A stretch of 64,000 bases of DNA from JABWCE01 sp964617955 (GTDB lineage: Bacteria; Bacteroidota; Bacteroidia; NS11-12g; UBA9320), in NCBI GenBank assembly GCA_964617955.1, contig CAZTXB010000008.1, positions 1-64,000 on the forward strand, in the 5' to 3' direction. Position 1 is the first letter of the stretch; the number at the start of each line of letters is the position of its first letter. The translations under genes and the position numbers were made by a program. Shown here in pieces: positions 25,840 to 34,668 of the stretch. The notes under the pieces are model-generated. The model was not told the origin of the DNA. It saw nothing but the letters and a program-made list of their open reading frames with translations, and did no database searches.

Positions 25840-26484
25840 TCAGTTGCCTTTCTTTTTAAAATCTCCCCGCTTCCATGCCCTGATAAACTCACTCCAGGCA
25901 ATGGGACTCAGTATATTCATCGGTTGCATTTGCCCGGCATAGTAAAATTTTTGAACCTGCTTTTGCATATAGTATTGCTGGTTTTCATGACCATCCATGC
26001 TCAACAATTCATCACGAAGGGCCTGTCGCTCCATATTGCTCCTGGCTCGCTCCAAATCGCTGTCCGGTATGTCGGATTTCACAAAATACTGATCAAAAAG
26101 TTGACGATCGGGCAAGGGACTAACGATGATTTCGGGAAGGTTTAAAGTGTCGGAGGTGAGTAACTTAACCATCGAATACTTATAGCCCTGTATGGTGTCG
26201 GGAACCACATACGTGGAGGTGTTAAATCCAAGCAGTTGAAAAACCAGTGTTTCGCCCTTGGCCGCTATGATGGTAAAATAGCCATTGTAGTCGGCCATGG
26301 TGGCCCGTCGCGTGCCGGGAACAGAAATGACGGTAAAGGACAGGGGTTGCAGACTGTCGGCGCTGAGCACAAGGCCTGTGAATTGTATTAACTCTTCATC
26401 GGCTGTCTTGCCTTGCCCATGACTAAAGGCTGATAAAGTCATTAAAAATGAAAGTGTAGCGATTTTAATTATTCGTTTTGTCAT
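25840..26484 (-). CDS. Secreted carboxypeptidase-regulatory-like domain protein
   Basis: A 214-residue protein with a signal peptide (residues 1-23, ending S-H-G-Q) followed by a carboxypeptidase-D-regulatory-like beta sandwich (about 33-110: F-T-G-L-V-L-S-A-D-S-L-Q-P-L and A-D-Y-N-G-Y-F-T-I-I-A). This is the peptidase-associated module common in Bacteroidota envelope proteins. The remaining 100 residues are helical and basic. Its ATG overlaps the chrA stop by 4 bp, so it is co-expressed with the transporter. No receptor domain follows. Confidence 0.75.
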   Translation of the reverse strand: MTKRIIKIATLSFLMTLSAFSHGQGKTADEELIQFTGLVLSADSLQPLSFTVISVPGTRRATMADYNGYFTIIAAKGETLVFQLLGFNTSTYVVPDTIQGYKYSMVKLLTSDTLNLPEIIVSPLPDRQLFDQYFVKSDIPDSDLERARSNMERQALRDELLSMDGHENQQYYMQKQVQKFYYAGQMQPMNILSPIAWSEFIRAWKRGDFKKKGN

Positions 26485-27746
26485 GCTTTAATCAGTATAC
26501 CTAAAACTATGGCCATGATGACCCAATAAGGCGATGGAATCTTTACCTTTACTAATAACACGCAAAGTACCGCAATTGTTACAACATTTAGCCAATTAAC
26601 CGGATTTTCTTCGACCAGATTGGTGTAAAAAAAATTATTTTCCTCTTTCCATTTCAACCCAATAGGCAGAAAAATGAGGTAGGCAGAAGCTGCTACCAAA
26701 CCGGTGGCTGCCGCTATAATGCCTGGAAAAGAGCGTTGAAAGAATCTGAATTTTTTTAAATTTTTCCAAATGGGGAACAACCAAAAAACAATGAGGCTGC
26801 CAGGTAAAAAAATTGAGGTGCTGCCAATTATACAGCCAATCAATTGCGCCAAATAGCCTTGCTCTTTAAGCGCCAAGCCGGTGGTGAAGGTGGCTACAGA
26901 AAATACCGGTCCCGGGGTAGCCTGCACCAAACCGACTCCTGTAATAAACTCATGCGCTGTGATATAGTGCTTGAATTTAACAAACTGCTCAAAAATCATT
27001 GGCAAAAGCACATTGCCTCCTCCAAATACCAAGCTCCCAAACCTGTAATTGTTTTCGAAAAGCAGCACATACGTATTGTTTGTTAATTTGCCAATAAATG
27101 CCAGGGCTATAAAAATCACCCCAAACAGAATAAGATAGTTCCAATTGACTCTTAATTTTTTTTCGGCAAAAAACACCGACTGCTTATTAAAAAGAAAAGA
27201 TATCATGGCGGCTGACATCAACACAAAAGGAAACATTACAGGGGTTTTAATATAGTTTTCTAAAGGATGGCGCAATAAGGCGCACACAAAAAAGGCATAA
27301 AATGCCAACCAAAGTGAGAGTTTGTCTTTTAATAAAGGTCGAATCATGCTAATGGCAGCCACGATCACAAATGAAACTGCTAAGGGACTGATGAACCTTA
27401 ATGTCCTCAAAGCCTCTTTAGGTAAACCGGTGTAAATAAATGAAAGGGTGGTCATGATAAGAAATGACGGAAAAACCCACACCAGCAAGGTAAGAAATCC
27501 AAGTAAGGGGCCGCCAAATTTGTATCCCAGAGAGATAAGCGTTTGGGTTGAGGAAGGACCTGGCAACATCTGACAAATGGAATAGGTCTCGAGTAGCTCA
27601 TCCTTCGTAAAAAACTTCTTCTCCTCAACCAACCTTCTGTTAAAAATGGCTAAGTGAACCTCAGGGCCACCAAAGGCAGTAACTGCAATTTTTAATATCT
27701 CACTTAAAAACAGCCAATGCCTGAATTTGCGTATTTTTGAAACCAT
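26481..27746 (-). CDS. chrA: Chromate transporter family protein (CHR)
   Basis: A 421-residue inner-membrane protein with two homologous CHR halves. The N-half carries A-F-G-G-P-E-V-H and Q-M-L-P-G-P-S-S-T-Q, and the C-half F-G-G-G-N-V-L-L-P-M and Q-A-T-P-G-P-V-F-S. These duplicated G-G-x and P-G-P motifs define the long-chain CHR exporters that move chromate against sulfate or protons. Actual substrate in this organism is unproven. The ATG at 27746 is preferred over an adjacent TTG. The coupled downstream gene encodes a small secreted protein, which is not a usual chrA partner. Confidence 0.9.
   Translation of the reverse strand: MVSKIRKFRHWLFLSEILKIAVTAFGGPEVHLAIFNRRLVEEKKFFTKDELLETYSICQMLPGPSSTQTLISLGYKFGGPLLGFLTLLVWVFPSFLIMTTLSFIYTGLPKEALRTLRFISPLAVSFVIVAAISMIRPLLKDKLSLWLAFYAFFVCALLRHPLENYIKTPVMFPFVLMSAAMISFLFNKQSVFFAEKKLRVNWNYLILFGVIFIALAFIGKLTNNTYVLLFENNYRFGSLVFGGGNVLLPMIFEQFVKFKHYITAHEFITGVGLVQATPGPVFSVATFTTGLALKEQGYLAQLIGCIIGSTSIFLPGSLIVFWLFPIWKNLKKFRFFQRSFPGIIAAATGLVAASAYLIFLPIGLKWKEENNFFYTNLVEENPVNWLNVVTIAVLCVLLVKVKIPSPYWVIMAIVLGILIKA
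27732..27739 (+). promoter_or_regulatory. -7 box upstream of the lipoprotein gene
   Basis: TATTTTTG on the plus strand, 35 bp before the ATG at 27775 and inside the 5' end of the divergent chrA gene. No good -33 element is seen. Confidence 0.35.
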
Positions 27747-27774
27747 CAAATTACACTAGCAATAATAACATTTT

Positions 27775-28359
27775 ATGCGTAACCTGAAAATATGCTTTTT
27801 ATCAGTATTTTCTATTTATCTCCTTAGCGCTTTTTTCGGCTCTTGCCAACCAAAATACGCTGTCGAGCTCAATGAAATTGACTCCCTTATTGTTAAAAAC
27901 AAAAAGGCGATGGACTATTTGTCGGTCGATTTAATGACCATTAACGAGCGAAGGCTCGAAATAGAAAGACATTTAAGTGTTTTGGTGCGTATCCAAACCG
28001 ACAGCAGCAGCGAAGATTTTGCACTCAATTACGAAAAATACAAAGGCATTCTGAAGGTTTACAATAAATTTATTCAAAACTACGATGTAATTTTTGGAAA
28101 AATAAAGCACAATGAAAAGCAACTTTCTTCCTTAAAAAATTCAGTATTGGACGAAAAAATAAAGGGATATGAATTCAAAATCGCCTTACAAAAGGAAACC
28201 GAAAATGTAAATGATAACCTGATCAATGCTGAAACCATTGGCCATCGCATTTTTCAGTTAGAACCTGATTACCAAAGGCTAAGCAGCTATTTTGAGCCTC
28301 AGGTTGAAAGCCTTCTTAAGCAGTTTCCGGAGTTGGGACAAAAAAACGACACACCCTAA
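27775..28359 (+). CDS. Putative lipoprotein with helical coiled-coil body
   Basis: A 194-residue protein. The N-terminus is a hydrophobic signal ending F-F-G-S-C, a plausible lipobox with acylated Cys24. The rest is charged and helical with heptad character (for example residues 50-70 and 105-150), with no known domain. It is divergent from chrA and 11 bp upstream of another small envelope protein, so the two probably form one transcript. I do not recognise the family. Confidence 0.6.
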   Translation: MRNLKICFLSVFSIYLLSAFFGSCQPKYAVELNEIDSLIVKNKKAMDYLSVDLMTINERRLEIERHLSVLVRIQTDSSSEDFALNYEKYKGILKVYNKFIQNYDVIFGKIKHNEKQLSSLKNSVLDEKIKGYEFKIALQKETENVNDNLINAETIGHRIFQLEPDYQRLSSYFEPQVESLLKQFPELGQKNDTP

Positions 28360-28370
28360 TTCCGTTTTAT

Positions 28371-28934
28371 ATGAGGTTGCTTGGGCTCTTATTCTTACTC
28401 TTCATGATTCCATTGCTCTTTTACACATGCACAGACTGTGGCGAAAAGATGGTTTCATCCTGGACTTATAGCCGTTTCCCTTGTGAGTTAATCAAGACCG
28501 ACCAAATGGGAACTTACGCCGAAGGCGATACCCTAAAGCAAGATACCATCCAAGTAAGAATTCACCCCGAAAAATCATTTTTCACCGCAAGGCCTAATAA
28601 TGACCTTGGTTGCGCCTTTGCTTGTGATCCCGTTATGCCACAGGCTAAAAACAATATCGTAAAGGTGGACATTGGCATGACTTCCAATGGCAAGCTCTCC
28701 CATCCCGATTTTAGTTTACCGAAAGCTATGACTATAAAGTTAGGGAATCAAAAGTTCAGGTGGCCCGATGAAAAAGAAAGCTTTATAGCCCTTTTCCGAC
28801 AATTCGATCCTTTTAGTTTCGATATTCATTTTCAGTCTCCACATACCAATACCGGGATGCAGCTCGTACTTTGGGTAATTAAGGAAAATGGGGATACTGT
28901 GAAAAAACAGAGCAAGCTGGTCATTTACCGGTAA
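28371..28934 (+). CDS. Putative small envelope lipoprotein
   Basis: A 187-residue protein with an N-terminal hydrophobic segment followed by Y-T-C-T-D-C-G-E, which may be a lipobox, and a beta-rich body with two further Cys in G-C-A-F-A-C-D. No family assignment. It lies 11 bp after the previous gene and is followed by a hairpin shared with the convergent acs gene. Confidence 0.55.
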   Translation: MRLLGLLFLLFMIPLLFYTCTDCGEKMVSSWTYSRFPCELIKTDQMGTYAEGDTLKQDTIQVRIHPEKSFFTARPNNDLGCAFACDPVMPQAKNNIVKVDIGMTSNGKLSHPDFSLPKAMTIKLGNQKFRWPDEKESFIALFRQFDPFSFDIHFQSPHTNTGMQLVLWVIKENGDTVKKQSKLVIYR

Positions 28935-28955
28935 AGGGTGGTAGCATCCCACCCT
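28935..28955. terminator. Hairpin between convergent genes
   Basis: AGGGTGG pairs with CCACCCT over a 7-nt loop directly after the preceding stop codon. It lacks a T-tract, so bidirectional termination is only probable. Confidence 0.45.
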
Positions 28956-28976
28956 AATTCTGCCCTATAAACCGCT

Positions 28977-30887
28977 CTATGCAAGTCTTCCAGCCTTAAT
29001 CTGCTCAACAATATCCGGATCCAACAAGGTGCTGATGTCCCCTAGCTCATCGACATGGCCTTCGGCTATCTTTCTTAGGATGCGTCTCATGATTTTTCCC
29101 GATCGCGTTTTTGGCAAACCGGCTACAAATTGAATGGCATCGGGCTTGGCGATTGGACCAATTTGAGCGCTTACCATTTGAAGTATTTCTGCCCTCGTTT
29201 TGTTCTCATTTTCAGGTTTCTGCCCACAAACCACATAGGCATAGATTCCCTGTCCTTTGATATCGTGCGGGTAACCAACAATGGCAGTTTCCACCACCTC
29301 CGGATGGTTATCGATGGCACTCTCCACTTCGGCAGTACCAATTCTGTGTCCGCTAACGTTTAGCACGTCGTCGACCCTGCCGGTCAACCTGTAATGTCCT
29401 TCGGCATCGCGCAAGCAGCCATCACCGGTAAAATATAAACCCGGGAAGGTGGCAAAATAATTTTGATAACAACGTTGGTGATCGCCATAGGTGGTTCGAA
29501 GCATGCCGGGCCATGGATAGCGGATGCATAGGTTTCCATTGACATTATTTCCTTTTATTTCTTGACCCTGGTCGTTGACCAGTATGGGTTGTACTCCAGG
29601 TAAGGGCAGCATGGCATACCCGGGTTTGGTGGGTGTAAGACCTGCGATTGGCGTCATCATGATTCCCCCGGTTTCAGTTTGCCACCAGGTGTCGGCTATT
29701 GGACACCGGTCTTTACCTATGTAATGCGAATACCAGTGCCAGGCTTCCTCATTGATGGGTTCACCCACAGATCCCAATTTTTTCAGAGTGGATAAATCCT
29801 TGTTTTTTAAATATGCGATTCCGGCTTGCATCAGCGAACGAATGGCAGTGGGAGCCGTATAAAGAATGTTCACTTTGTGTTTATCGACGATGTCCCAAAG
29901 TCTTCCTGCATCGGGATAATTCGGTACGCCTTCAAACATCAACGTGGTTGCTGCATTCGCCAATGGGCCATAAACGATGTAGCTGTGACCGGTAATCCAA
30001 CCTATATCGGCCGTGCAGAAAAATATTTCTTCGGGTTGATATTGAAAGACATTCGAAAAAGTATACGCTGTATATACCATATACCCTCCGCAAGTGTGTA
30101 CCACCCCTTTCGGTTTGCCAGTGCTGCCGCTGGTATACAAAATAAAAAGGGGATCTTCGGCATCCATTACTTCCGGCTTGCACTGAGACGATACCCCGCT
30201 CATTTCCTCATCCCACCAAACATCGCGACCTATTTCCATATTAACTTTCTCTCCGGTGCGAGACAAAACAATTACTTTTTGCACGGTGACACAGCTGTTC
30301 AAGGCTTCGTCAATTACAGGTTTTAGAGGAATTTGTTTGGCCCCTCTAAAGGCGCCGTCGGCGGTTATTACACAAGTGCATGATGCGTCGTTAATGCGAT
30401 CGGCAATGCTTTGTGCACTAAAGCCTCCAAACACCACGGAGTGTATGGCGCCAATTCTGGCGCAGGCAAGCACAGCCATGGCCAATTCGGGCACCATGGG
30501 CATGTAAATACAAACCCTATCGCCCTTTTTCACGCCATTGTTTTTGAGCATGTTCGAAACCTTACACACTTGCTCCAACAATTCGCCATAAGTGATATGT
30601 CGCGCAGCTTCCTGGGTATCGTTAGGTTCCCAAATAATGGCCGTTTTTTGAGCGTTCGACTCCAGGTGGCGGTCGAGGCAATTTTCGGTAATGTTAAGCT
30701 TTCCACCTTTGAACCACTCTATTTTTGGGTCCTCAAAATTCCAGGTGAGCACTGCATTCTCGTTCCAGGCTTGCATCCATTGAAAATGACCCCCTATTTC
30801 AGCCCAGAATTGCTCAGGCTTTTCGAGACTTAAATCATATTTCGATTGATACTCTTCGAAGGATTGTATCTGATACTTTGCTCTCAT
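28977..30887 (-). CDS. acs: Acetyl-CoA synthetase
   Basis: Activates acetate to acetyl-CoA through acetyl-AMP. It has 636 residues with all adenylate-forming motifs: Y-T-S-G-S-T-G-K-P-K-G (A3, residues 251-261), the W-W-Q-T-E-T-G-G motif, Y-F-T-G-D-G and the C-terminal R-S-G-K-I-M-R-R carrying the lysine that acetylation regulates in this family. A sirtuin gene is present at 58162. It is 35 bp downstream of an MFS gene on the same strand, suggesting coupled uptake and activation of a short-chain acid. Confidence 0.96.
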   Translation of the reverse strand: MRAKYQIQSFEEYQSKYDLSLEKPEQFWAEIGGHFQWMQAWNENAVLTWNFEDPKIEWFKGGKLNITENCLDRHLESNAQKTAIIWEPNDTQEAARHITYGELLEQVCKVSNMLKNNGVKKGDRVCIYMPMVPELAMAVLACARIGAIHSVVFGGFSAQSIADRINDASCTCVITADGAFRGAKQIPLKPVIDEALNSCVTVQKVIVLSRTGEKVNMEIGRDVWWDEEMSGVSSQCKPEVMDAEDPLFILYTSGSTGKPKGVVHTCGGYMVYTAYTFSNVFQYQPEEIFFCTADIGWITGHSYIVYGPLANAATTLMFEGVPNYPDAGRLWDIVDKHKVNILYTAPTAIRSLMQAGIAYLKNKDLSTLKKLGSVGEPINEEAWHWYSHYIGKDRCPIADTWWQTETGGIMMTPIAGLTPTKPGYAMLPLPGVQPILVNDQGQEIKGNNVNGNLCIRYPWPGMLRTTYGDHQRCYQNYFATFPGLYFTGDGCLRDAEGHYRLTGRVDDVLNVSGHRIGTAEVESAIDNHPEVVETAIVGYPHDIKGQGIYAYVVCGQKPENENKTRAEILQMVSAQIGPIAKPDAIQFVAGLPKTRSGKIMRRILRKIAEGHVDELGDISTLLDPDIVEQIKAGRLA

Positions 30888-30922
30888 TTTAAAAAAATTT
30901 GCAACTTCCTTTTTCCTGAATA

Positions 30923-32647
30923 TTAATCCACTTTGTCATATTCTCCTTTCAGAGCATAGTTTCCAAAAATCACCAGTCCAAAAGCGATGGGTGTGAATAT
31001 CAGTAGGATAATCCCCCATTGAAGGGCATCATTTAGGTTGGCACTTTCCAGGCTGAGCTTTTTATGGGCAAAATAAATCAAACTCATGATGACCATTGGT
31101 CCTAGCAGCATGAAGAAGGAGCCAAGGGCTTTTTTCAATAACGGAATCATAAATATGGAGGATTTGTTGCTTAAAAATACGACCCCAATCAATAAGCAAA
31201 GCGCTGCAATGCCTATGGGATACCATAGCCCGGCCAAAGGATTTCCTCCGGGGTGCATCGGGTTTTTGCTGTACTCAATCATCAATGTCCCTATGAATGG
31301 AACCAGTCCGCCAAATACCCCATTGCCAATATGATAAGGCAGGCTCATGGAAGTGTAACGGATTTTGGTGGGAAACAGCTCAACCAGAAAAGCCGCTATG
31401 GGACCATAAACCATGGTTACAAAGACTATTTGGATAAACACGAGAAAAACCAATAGACTATAATGCCAGGTCGACACTTTTTTCTCAATTTTAAGAATGG
31501 GTTTCGCTGAAAATTTGCCAACCGAATACCAGGTATCTATCGCTGAAACCTTCATTTGACTGCCGTCGATGTAAAACTCTGTTGTATCGGTTTTTACCAC
31601 AAAATTATCAGTATTGTCAAGCCGGATGACGTTTCTTCCAATTTTCGATGCTCCAGGAATGGGTACTTTTGATTTTTGATCGGAGATGTCCAACATTTTT
31701 TGATAAATGGGTCGGTAACTCATCACGGCCAACAGCATCCCTGCAAGCATTATCCATTTCCTCCCCCAGCGGTCGCTTAATGAGCCAAAAACCACAAAAA
31801 AGGGAGTAGCTAACAGTATGGCCCATAGCAAAATGGTTCGCGATTGTTCAAAATCTATTTTACAGGTGTTTTCTAAAAAAGACTGGGCGTAAAACTGGCC
31901 GGTGTACCATACCACTCCCTGACCCATTACCGCGCCAAACAAGGCCAACAATACCAATTTAAGATTTGCTCTTTTGGCAAAGCTCTCCCTGAGTGGATTT
32001 GCAGAAACCCCGCCTTCTTTTTTTAATTTTTCAAACAAGGGCGATTCATGCATGCGAAGACGAATGATGATGGAAACCACGACAAGCAAGGCAGAGAGCA
32101 GAAATGGGATTCTCCATCCCCAGCTACTGAATTGGTCGACCCCAACCATGTGACGGGTCAACAAAATCACGCCGAGGCTTAAAAATAAACCCAGGGTTGC
32201 TGTGGTTTGAATCCAACTGGTATAAAATCCCCTTCTTCCTTCCGGCGCATGCTCTGCCACATAGGTGGCTGCTCCGCCGTATTCTCCACCCAAGGCCAAA
32301 CCTTGAACCAAGCGCAAAAGTAAAATGAGAAGCGGTGCCGCAAATCCAATGCTGGCGTAGGTAGGTACAAGGCCAATTAAAAAAGTAGAGACGCCCATTA
32401 ACACCAGAGTGAGCAGGAAGGTGTACTTGCGTCCTATTAAATCGCCAAGTCTGCCAAATACCAAAGCCCCGAAAGGCCTCACGATGAAGCCGGCGGCGAA
32501 AATGGCCAGGGTTGAGAGTAAAGCCGCTGAAGAACTGTCGGGCGGGAAAAACTGCCTGGATATAATTGTAGCCAGGCTCCCGAATATATAAAAATCGTAC
32601 CACTCGATGAGGGTTCCAACCGATGAAGCGGCTATTATTTTTTTCAT
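30923..32647 (-). CDS. MFS transporter, metabolite:H+ symporter type
   Basis: A 574-residue transporter of the MHS branch (ShiA/ProP/KgtP-like): S-S-V-G-T-L-I-E-W-Y-D-F-Y at residues 8-20, the loop motif G-R-L-G-D-L-I-G-R-K, and the R-L-V-Q-G-L-A-L-G-G-E-Y-G-G signature. Between helices of the C-terminal half there is an extra soluble segment of roughly 85 residues (about 310-395), rich in Asp, Lys and Thr, which is unusual for the family. Location directly upstream of acs suggests a carboxylate substrate. Confidence 0.88.
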   Translation of the reverse strand: MKKIIAASSVGTLIEWYDFYIFGSLATIISRQFFPPDSSSAALLSTLAIFAAGFIVRPFGALVFGRLGDLIGRKYTFLLTLVLMGVSTFLIGLVPTYASIGFAAPLLILLLRLVQGLALGGEYGGAATYVAEHAPEGRRGFYTSWIQTTATLGLFLSLGVILLTRHMVGVDQFSSWGWRIPFLLSALLVVVSIIIRLRMHESPLFEKLKKEGGVSANPLRESFAKRANLKLVLLALFGAVMGQGVVWYTGQFYAQSFLENTCKIDFEQSRTILLWAILLATPFFVVFGSLSDRWGRKWIMLAGMLLAVMSYRPIYQKMLDISDQKSKVPIPGASKIGRNVIRLDNTDNFVVKTDTTEFYIDGSQMKVSAIDTWYSVGKFSAKPILKIEKKVSTWHYSLLVFLVFIQIVFVTMVYGPIAAFLVELFPTKIRYTSMSLPYHIGNGVFGGLVPFIGTLMIEYSKNPMHPGGNPLAGLWYPIGIAALCLLIGVVFLSNKSSIFMIPLLKKALGSFFMLLGPMVIMSLIYFAHKKLSLESANLNDALQWGIILLIFTPIAFGLVIFGNYALKGEYDKVD

Positions 32648-32658
32648 TTTTAAAACAT

Positions 32659-33699
32659 TTATTTTTTGTTCTCCCGATACATTTTAAACAGCCTCGTGTT
32701 CAGGGTTTTTATCATTTTGCTCACCAGCAGCGGGTCCTCGAAAAAAACATCGTTGCTCACATTGCGCACGAATAGGGCATTGTCAGGCAATGGGTTCTCC
32801 ATTTTGTGGTCATAAACGATTAATCCTTGTGTCGGGGCCCGGTTTACATCATAAATGATGCCACCCATCTTCGCGATAAAAATAGATGCGGAATTAGGAT
32901 GGTTCTTGAACATTTCCAATGAGTCCTTAAAGGCAGCTAAGGGAATAAAGCCAAATCGGCTGTACTTATAATTTTCATTTAGTATTTTTTCTAATAAACG
33001 CGCTGAACTGTCGGTACCTTCCAAAACAAAATACAAGATGCCCTCTTTTAGATTTTGGGTAAAAACCCTCTCCGGGTTTTGGCTGGTATCTTTCTCCCAT
33101 TTTTCGAAATCCTTACTGTGTATCCTGTATTCCAAACCGAAACTGAGCGCGCCCGGAAACTCCGGTTTTTGATTCCTGGTTCCCTGCTCAAAAGGTTGGA
33201 TGGTGCCAATGTGCACATGGAGGTTCTTATTGGGATTAAAAACCAAACCCAACTCAAATGATGGCACGAGTTTATTCTTTTCACCTGATGAAACATAGCC
33301 GGTACCGGAGCTATTGCTACCTGAAATAACAACCTTGCCCTGCTCGTAAATGAATGCGGCATTTAAGCCCGTGTAAAATTTTGTTTTGTCGAATTTAACA
33401 TTGGTCCATTCGGTGCCAAAGTTAAGCGCGAGGGTATTCCATACCAAGTTGTAAGGTTCTATTTTATGACTGACCGACATGGCCCTATAGCTCATTCCCA
33501 AAACCATATTCACCGATTTTTTAGGAGGAAAATACAGGCTAATGCCACAACCTATGGCCGGTTTTCCGCCAAACGAATCGCGAAGTACTAGGGGGACGGA
33601 TTGTTGAAATCCTACCTTTGCCCCGAATCCATATTGGGCGTTTGAATTTAAGGTAATGGCTGTAAAAACGATTAAAATGGTCTTTTTTAGTCCTTTCAT
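32659..33699 (-). CDS. Secreted protein: small barrel plus C-terminal soluble domain
   Basis: A 346-residue protein with a signal peptide (ending S-N-A-Q). Residues 25-200 look like an outer-membrane barrel (G-F-G-A-K-V-G-F, then G-L-E-Y-R-I at the end). Residues 205-346 look like a compact alpha/beta domain with no recognised motif. The ATG at 33699 is preferred; a TTG four codons upstream overlaps the -7 box. It ends 11 bp before the MFS start, so barrel, transporter and acs read as one operon. Confidence 0.6.
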   Translation of the reverse strand: MKGLKKTILIVFTAITLNSNAQYGFGAKVGFQQSVPLVLRDSFGGKPAIGCGISLYFPPKKSVNMVLGMSYRAMSVSHKIEPYNLVWNTLALNFGTEWTNVKFDKTKFYTGLNAAFIYEQGKVVISGSNSSGTGYVSSGEKNKLVPSFELGLVFNPNKNLHVHIGTIQPFEQGTRNQKPEFPGALSFGLEYRIHSKDFEKWEKDTSQNPERVFTQNLKEGILYFVLEGTDSSARLLEKILNENYKYSRFGFIPLAAFKDSLEMFKNHPNSASIFIAKMGGIIYDVNRAPTQGLIVYDHKMENPLPDNALFVRNVSNDVFFEDPLLVSKMIKTLNTRLFKMYRENKK

Positions 33700-33708
33700 T
33701 GGAGATTT

Positions 33709-33716
33709 CAAACTTA
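33709..33716 (-). promoter_or_regulatory. -7 box of the barrel-MFS-acs operon
   Basis: TAAGTTTG on the minus strand fits TAnnTTTG, 9 bp before the ATG at 33699, implying a very short leader. Confidence 0.45.
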
Positions 33717-33889
33717 GCGATTTAACAGAAAAATTTTTTTCTTGTTTTTTGAAACGGCTGATTCACTTTCTAAAAGGCAAGAGGGTAACTTTGAATGCTT
33801 AAATCCATAATTAATTGTTTGCCAAACGGTATTGCAGATTTTATATACATCGGCGCCTTTTGTTCGCTTTAATCCTAAATTCTAAAACC

Positions 33890-33897
33890 TATTTTTG
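33890..33897 (+). promoter_or_regulatory. -7 box set 4 nt before the HAD gene start
   Basis: TATTTTTG fits TAnnTTTG exactly; four bases later comes the TTG at 33902 taken as the start codon. This predicts a leaderless mRNA. Confidence 0.5.
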
Positions 33898-33901
33898 CCG
33901 C

Positions 33902-34609
33902 TTGTACCCTTTCGACAACATCACCCACATTTTTTGGGACTTAGACCACACCCTTTGGGATTACCCGCTCAATGCCAGGTTGACCATTTTCGAACTTTTC
34001 GAAACCTATCACTTGCAAAATATGACCGATGCCGGACCGGATAAGTTTCATTTGACTTATTGCCGTCATAACGACCTGGCATGGGAGGATTACAGAAAGG
34101 GCTTGATTGACAAAAACACCTTGAGAAATCGAAGATTCCGAGATACTTTTCTGGAGCTCAAAATGGACCCCAGTCCATGGCATCAACTTTTTGAAGAAGA
34201 ATTTGTAAAAATATGCCCTACCAAGGGGCACCTCATGCCGGGGGCTTTAGAGGTTCTGCATCATTTCCAAGGCTTATACTCACAGCATATTATCACCAAT
34301 GGGTTTAAAGAAACTCAGTCAAGAAAACTGGAGTACGCCGGCATTCAACATTTTTTTAAAACCCTTACCTATTCGGAAGAAACAGGCTTTCAAAAGCCGC
34401 ATCCTGAAATTTTCGAGGCAGCTTTGAACAAGGCCTCTGCCAAGCCTCACCAAAGCATAATGATTGGAGACAATATGGATGTGGATATACTCGGGGCCCA
34501 TCCCTTGGGGATGAAATGTGTTTTTTACAATCCTGACAAAGTAAAAATGGATGCTGTTGCCGCCGATATTCTTGAAATCCATGCATTGAGTCAATTGCTG
34601 TCATTCTGA
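33902..34609 (+). CDS. HAD-family nucleotidase (YjjG-like)
   Basis: A haloacid-dehalogenase phosphatase of the YjjG/YfnB group, which dephosphorylates pyrimidine nucleotides including non-canonical ones. Motif I is D-L-D-H-T-L-W-D-Y, motif II I-T-N-G-F, the motif III lysine sits in Q-K-P-H-P, and motif IV is G-D-N-M-D-V-D. The alpha-helical cap follows motif I. No ATG precedes motif I in frame; I take the TTG at 33902 (235 residues), 4 nt after a perfect -7 box. Upstream TTG starts would add a non-homologous basic extension. Confidence 0.85.
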   Translation: MYPFDNITHIFWDLDHTLWDYPLNARLTIFELFETYHLQNMTDAGPDKFHLTYCRHNDLAWEDYRKGLIDKNTLRNRRFRDTFLELKMDPSPWHQLFEEEFVKICPTKGHLMPGALEVLHHFQGLYSQHIITNGFKETQSRKLEYAGIQHFFKTLTYSEETGFQKPHPEIFEAALNKASAKPHQSIMIGDNMDVDILGAHPLGMKCVFYNPDKVKMDAVAADILEIHALSQLLSF

Positions 34610-34668
34610 TTTTTTTCATATGGTCCTCCATTCATACTTCAGAAATTTAAGAAGCTTAATAAACCAAA

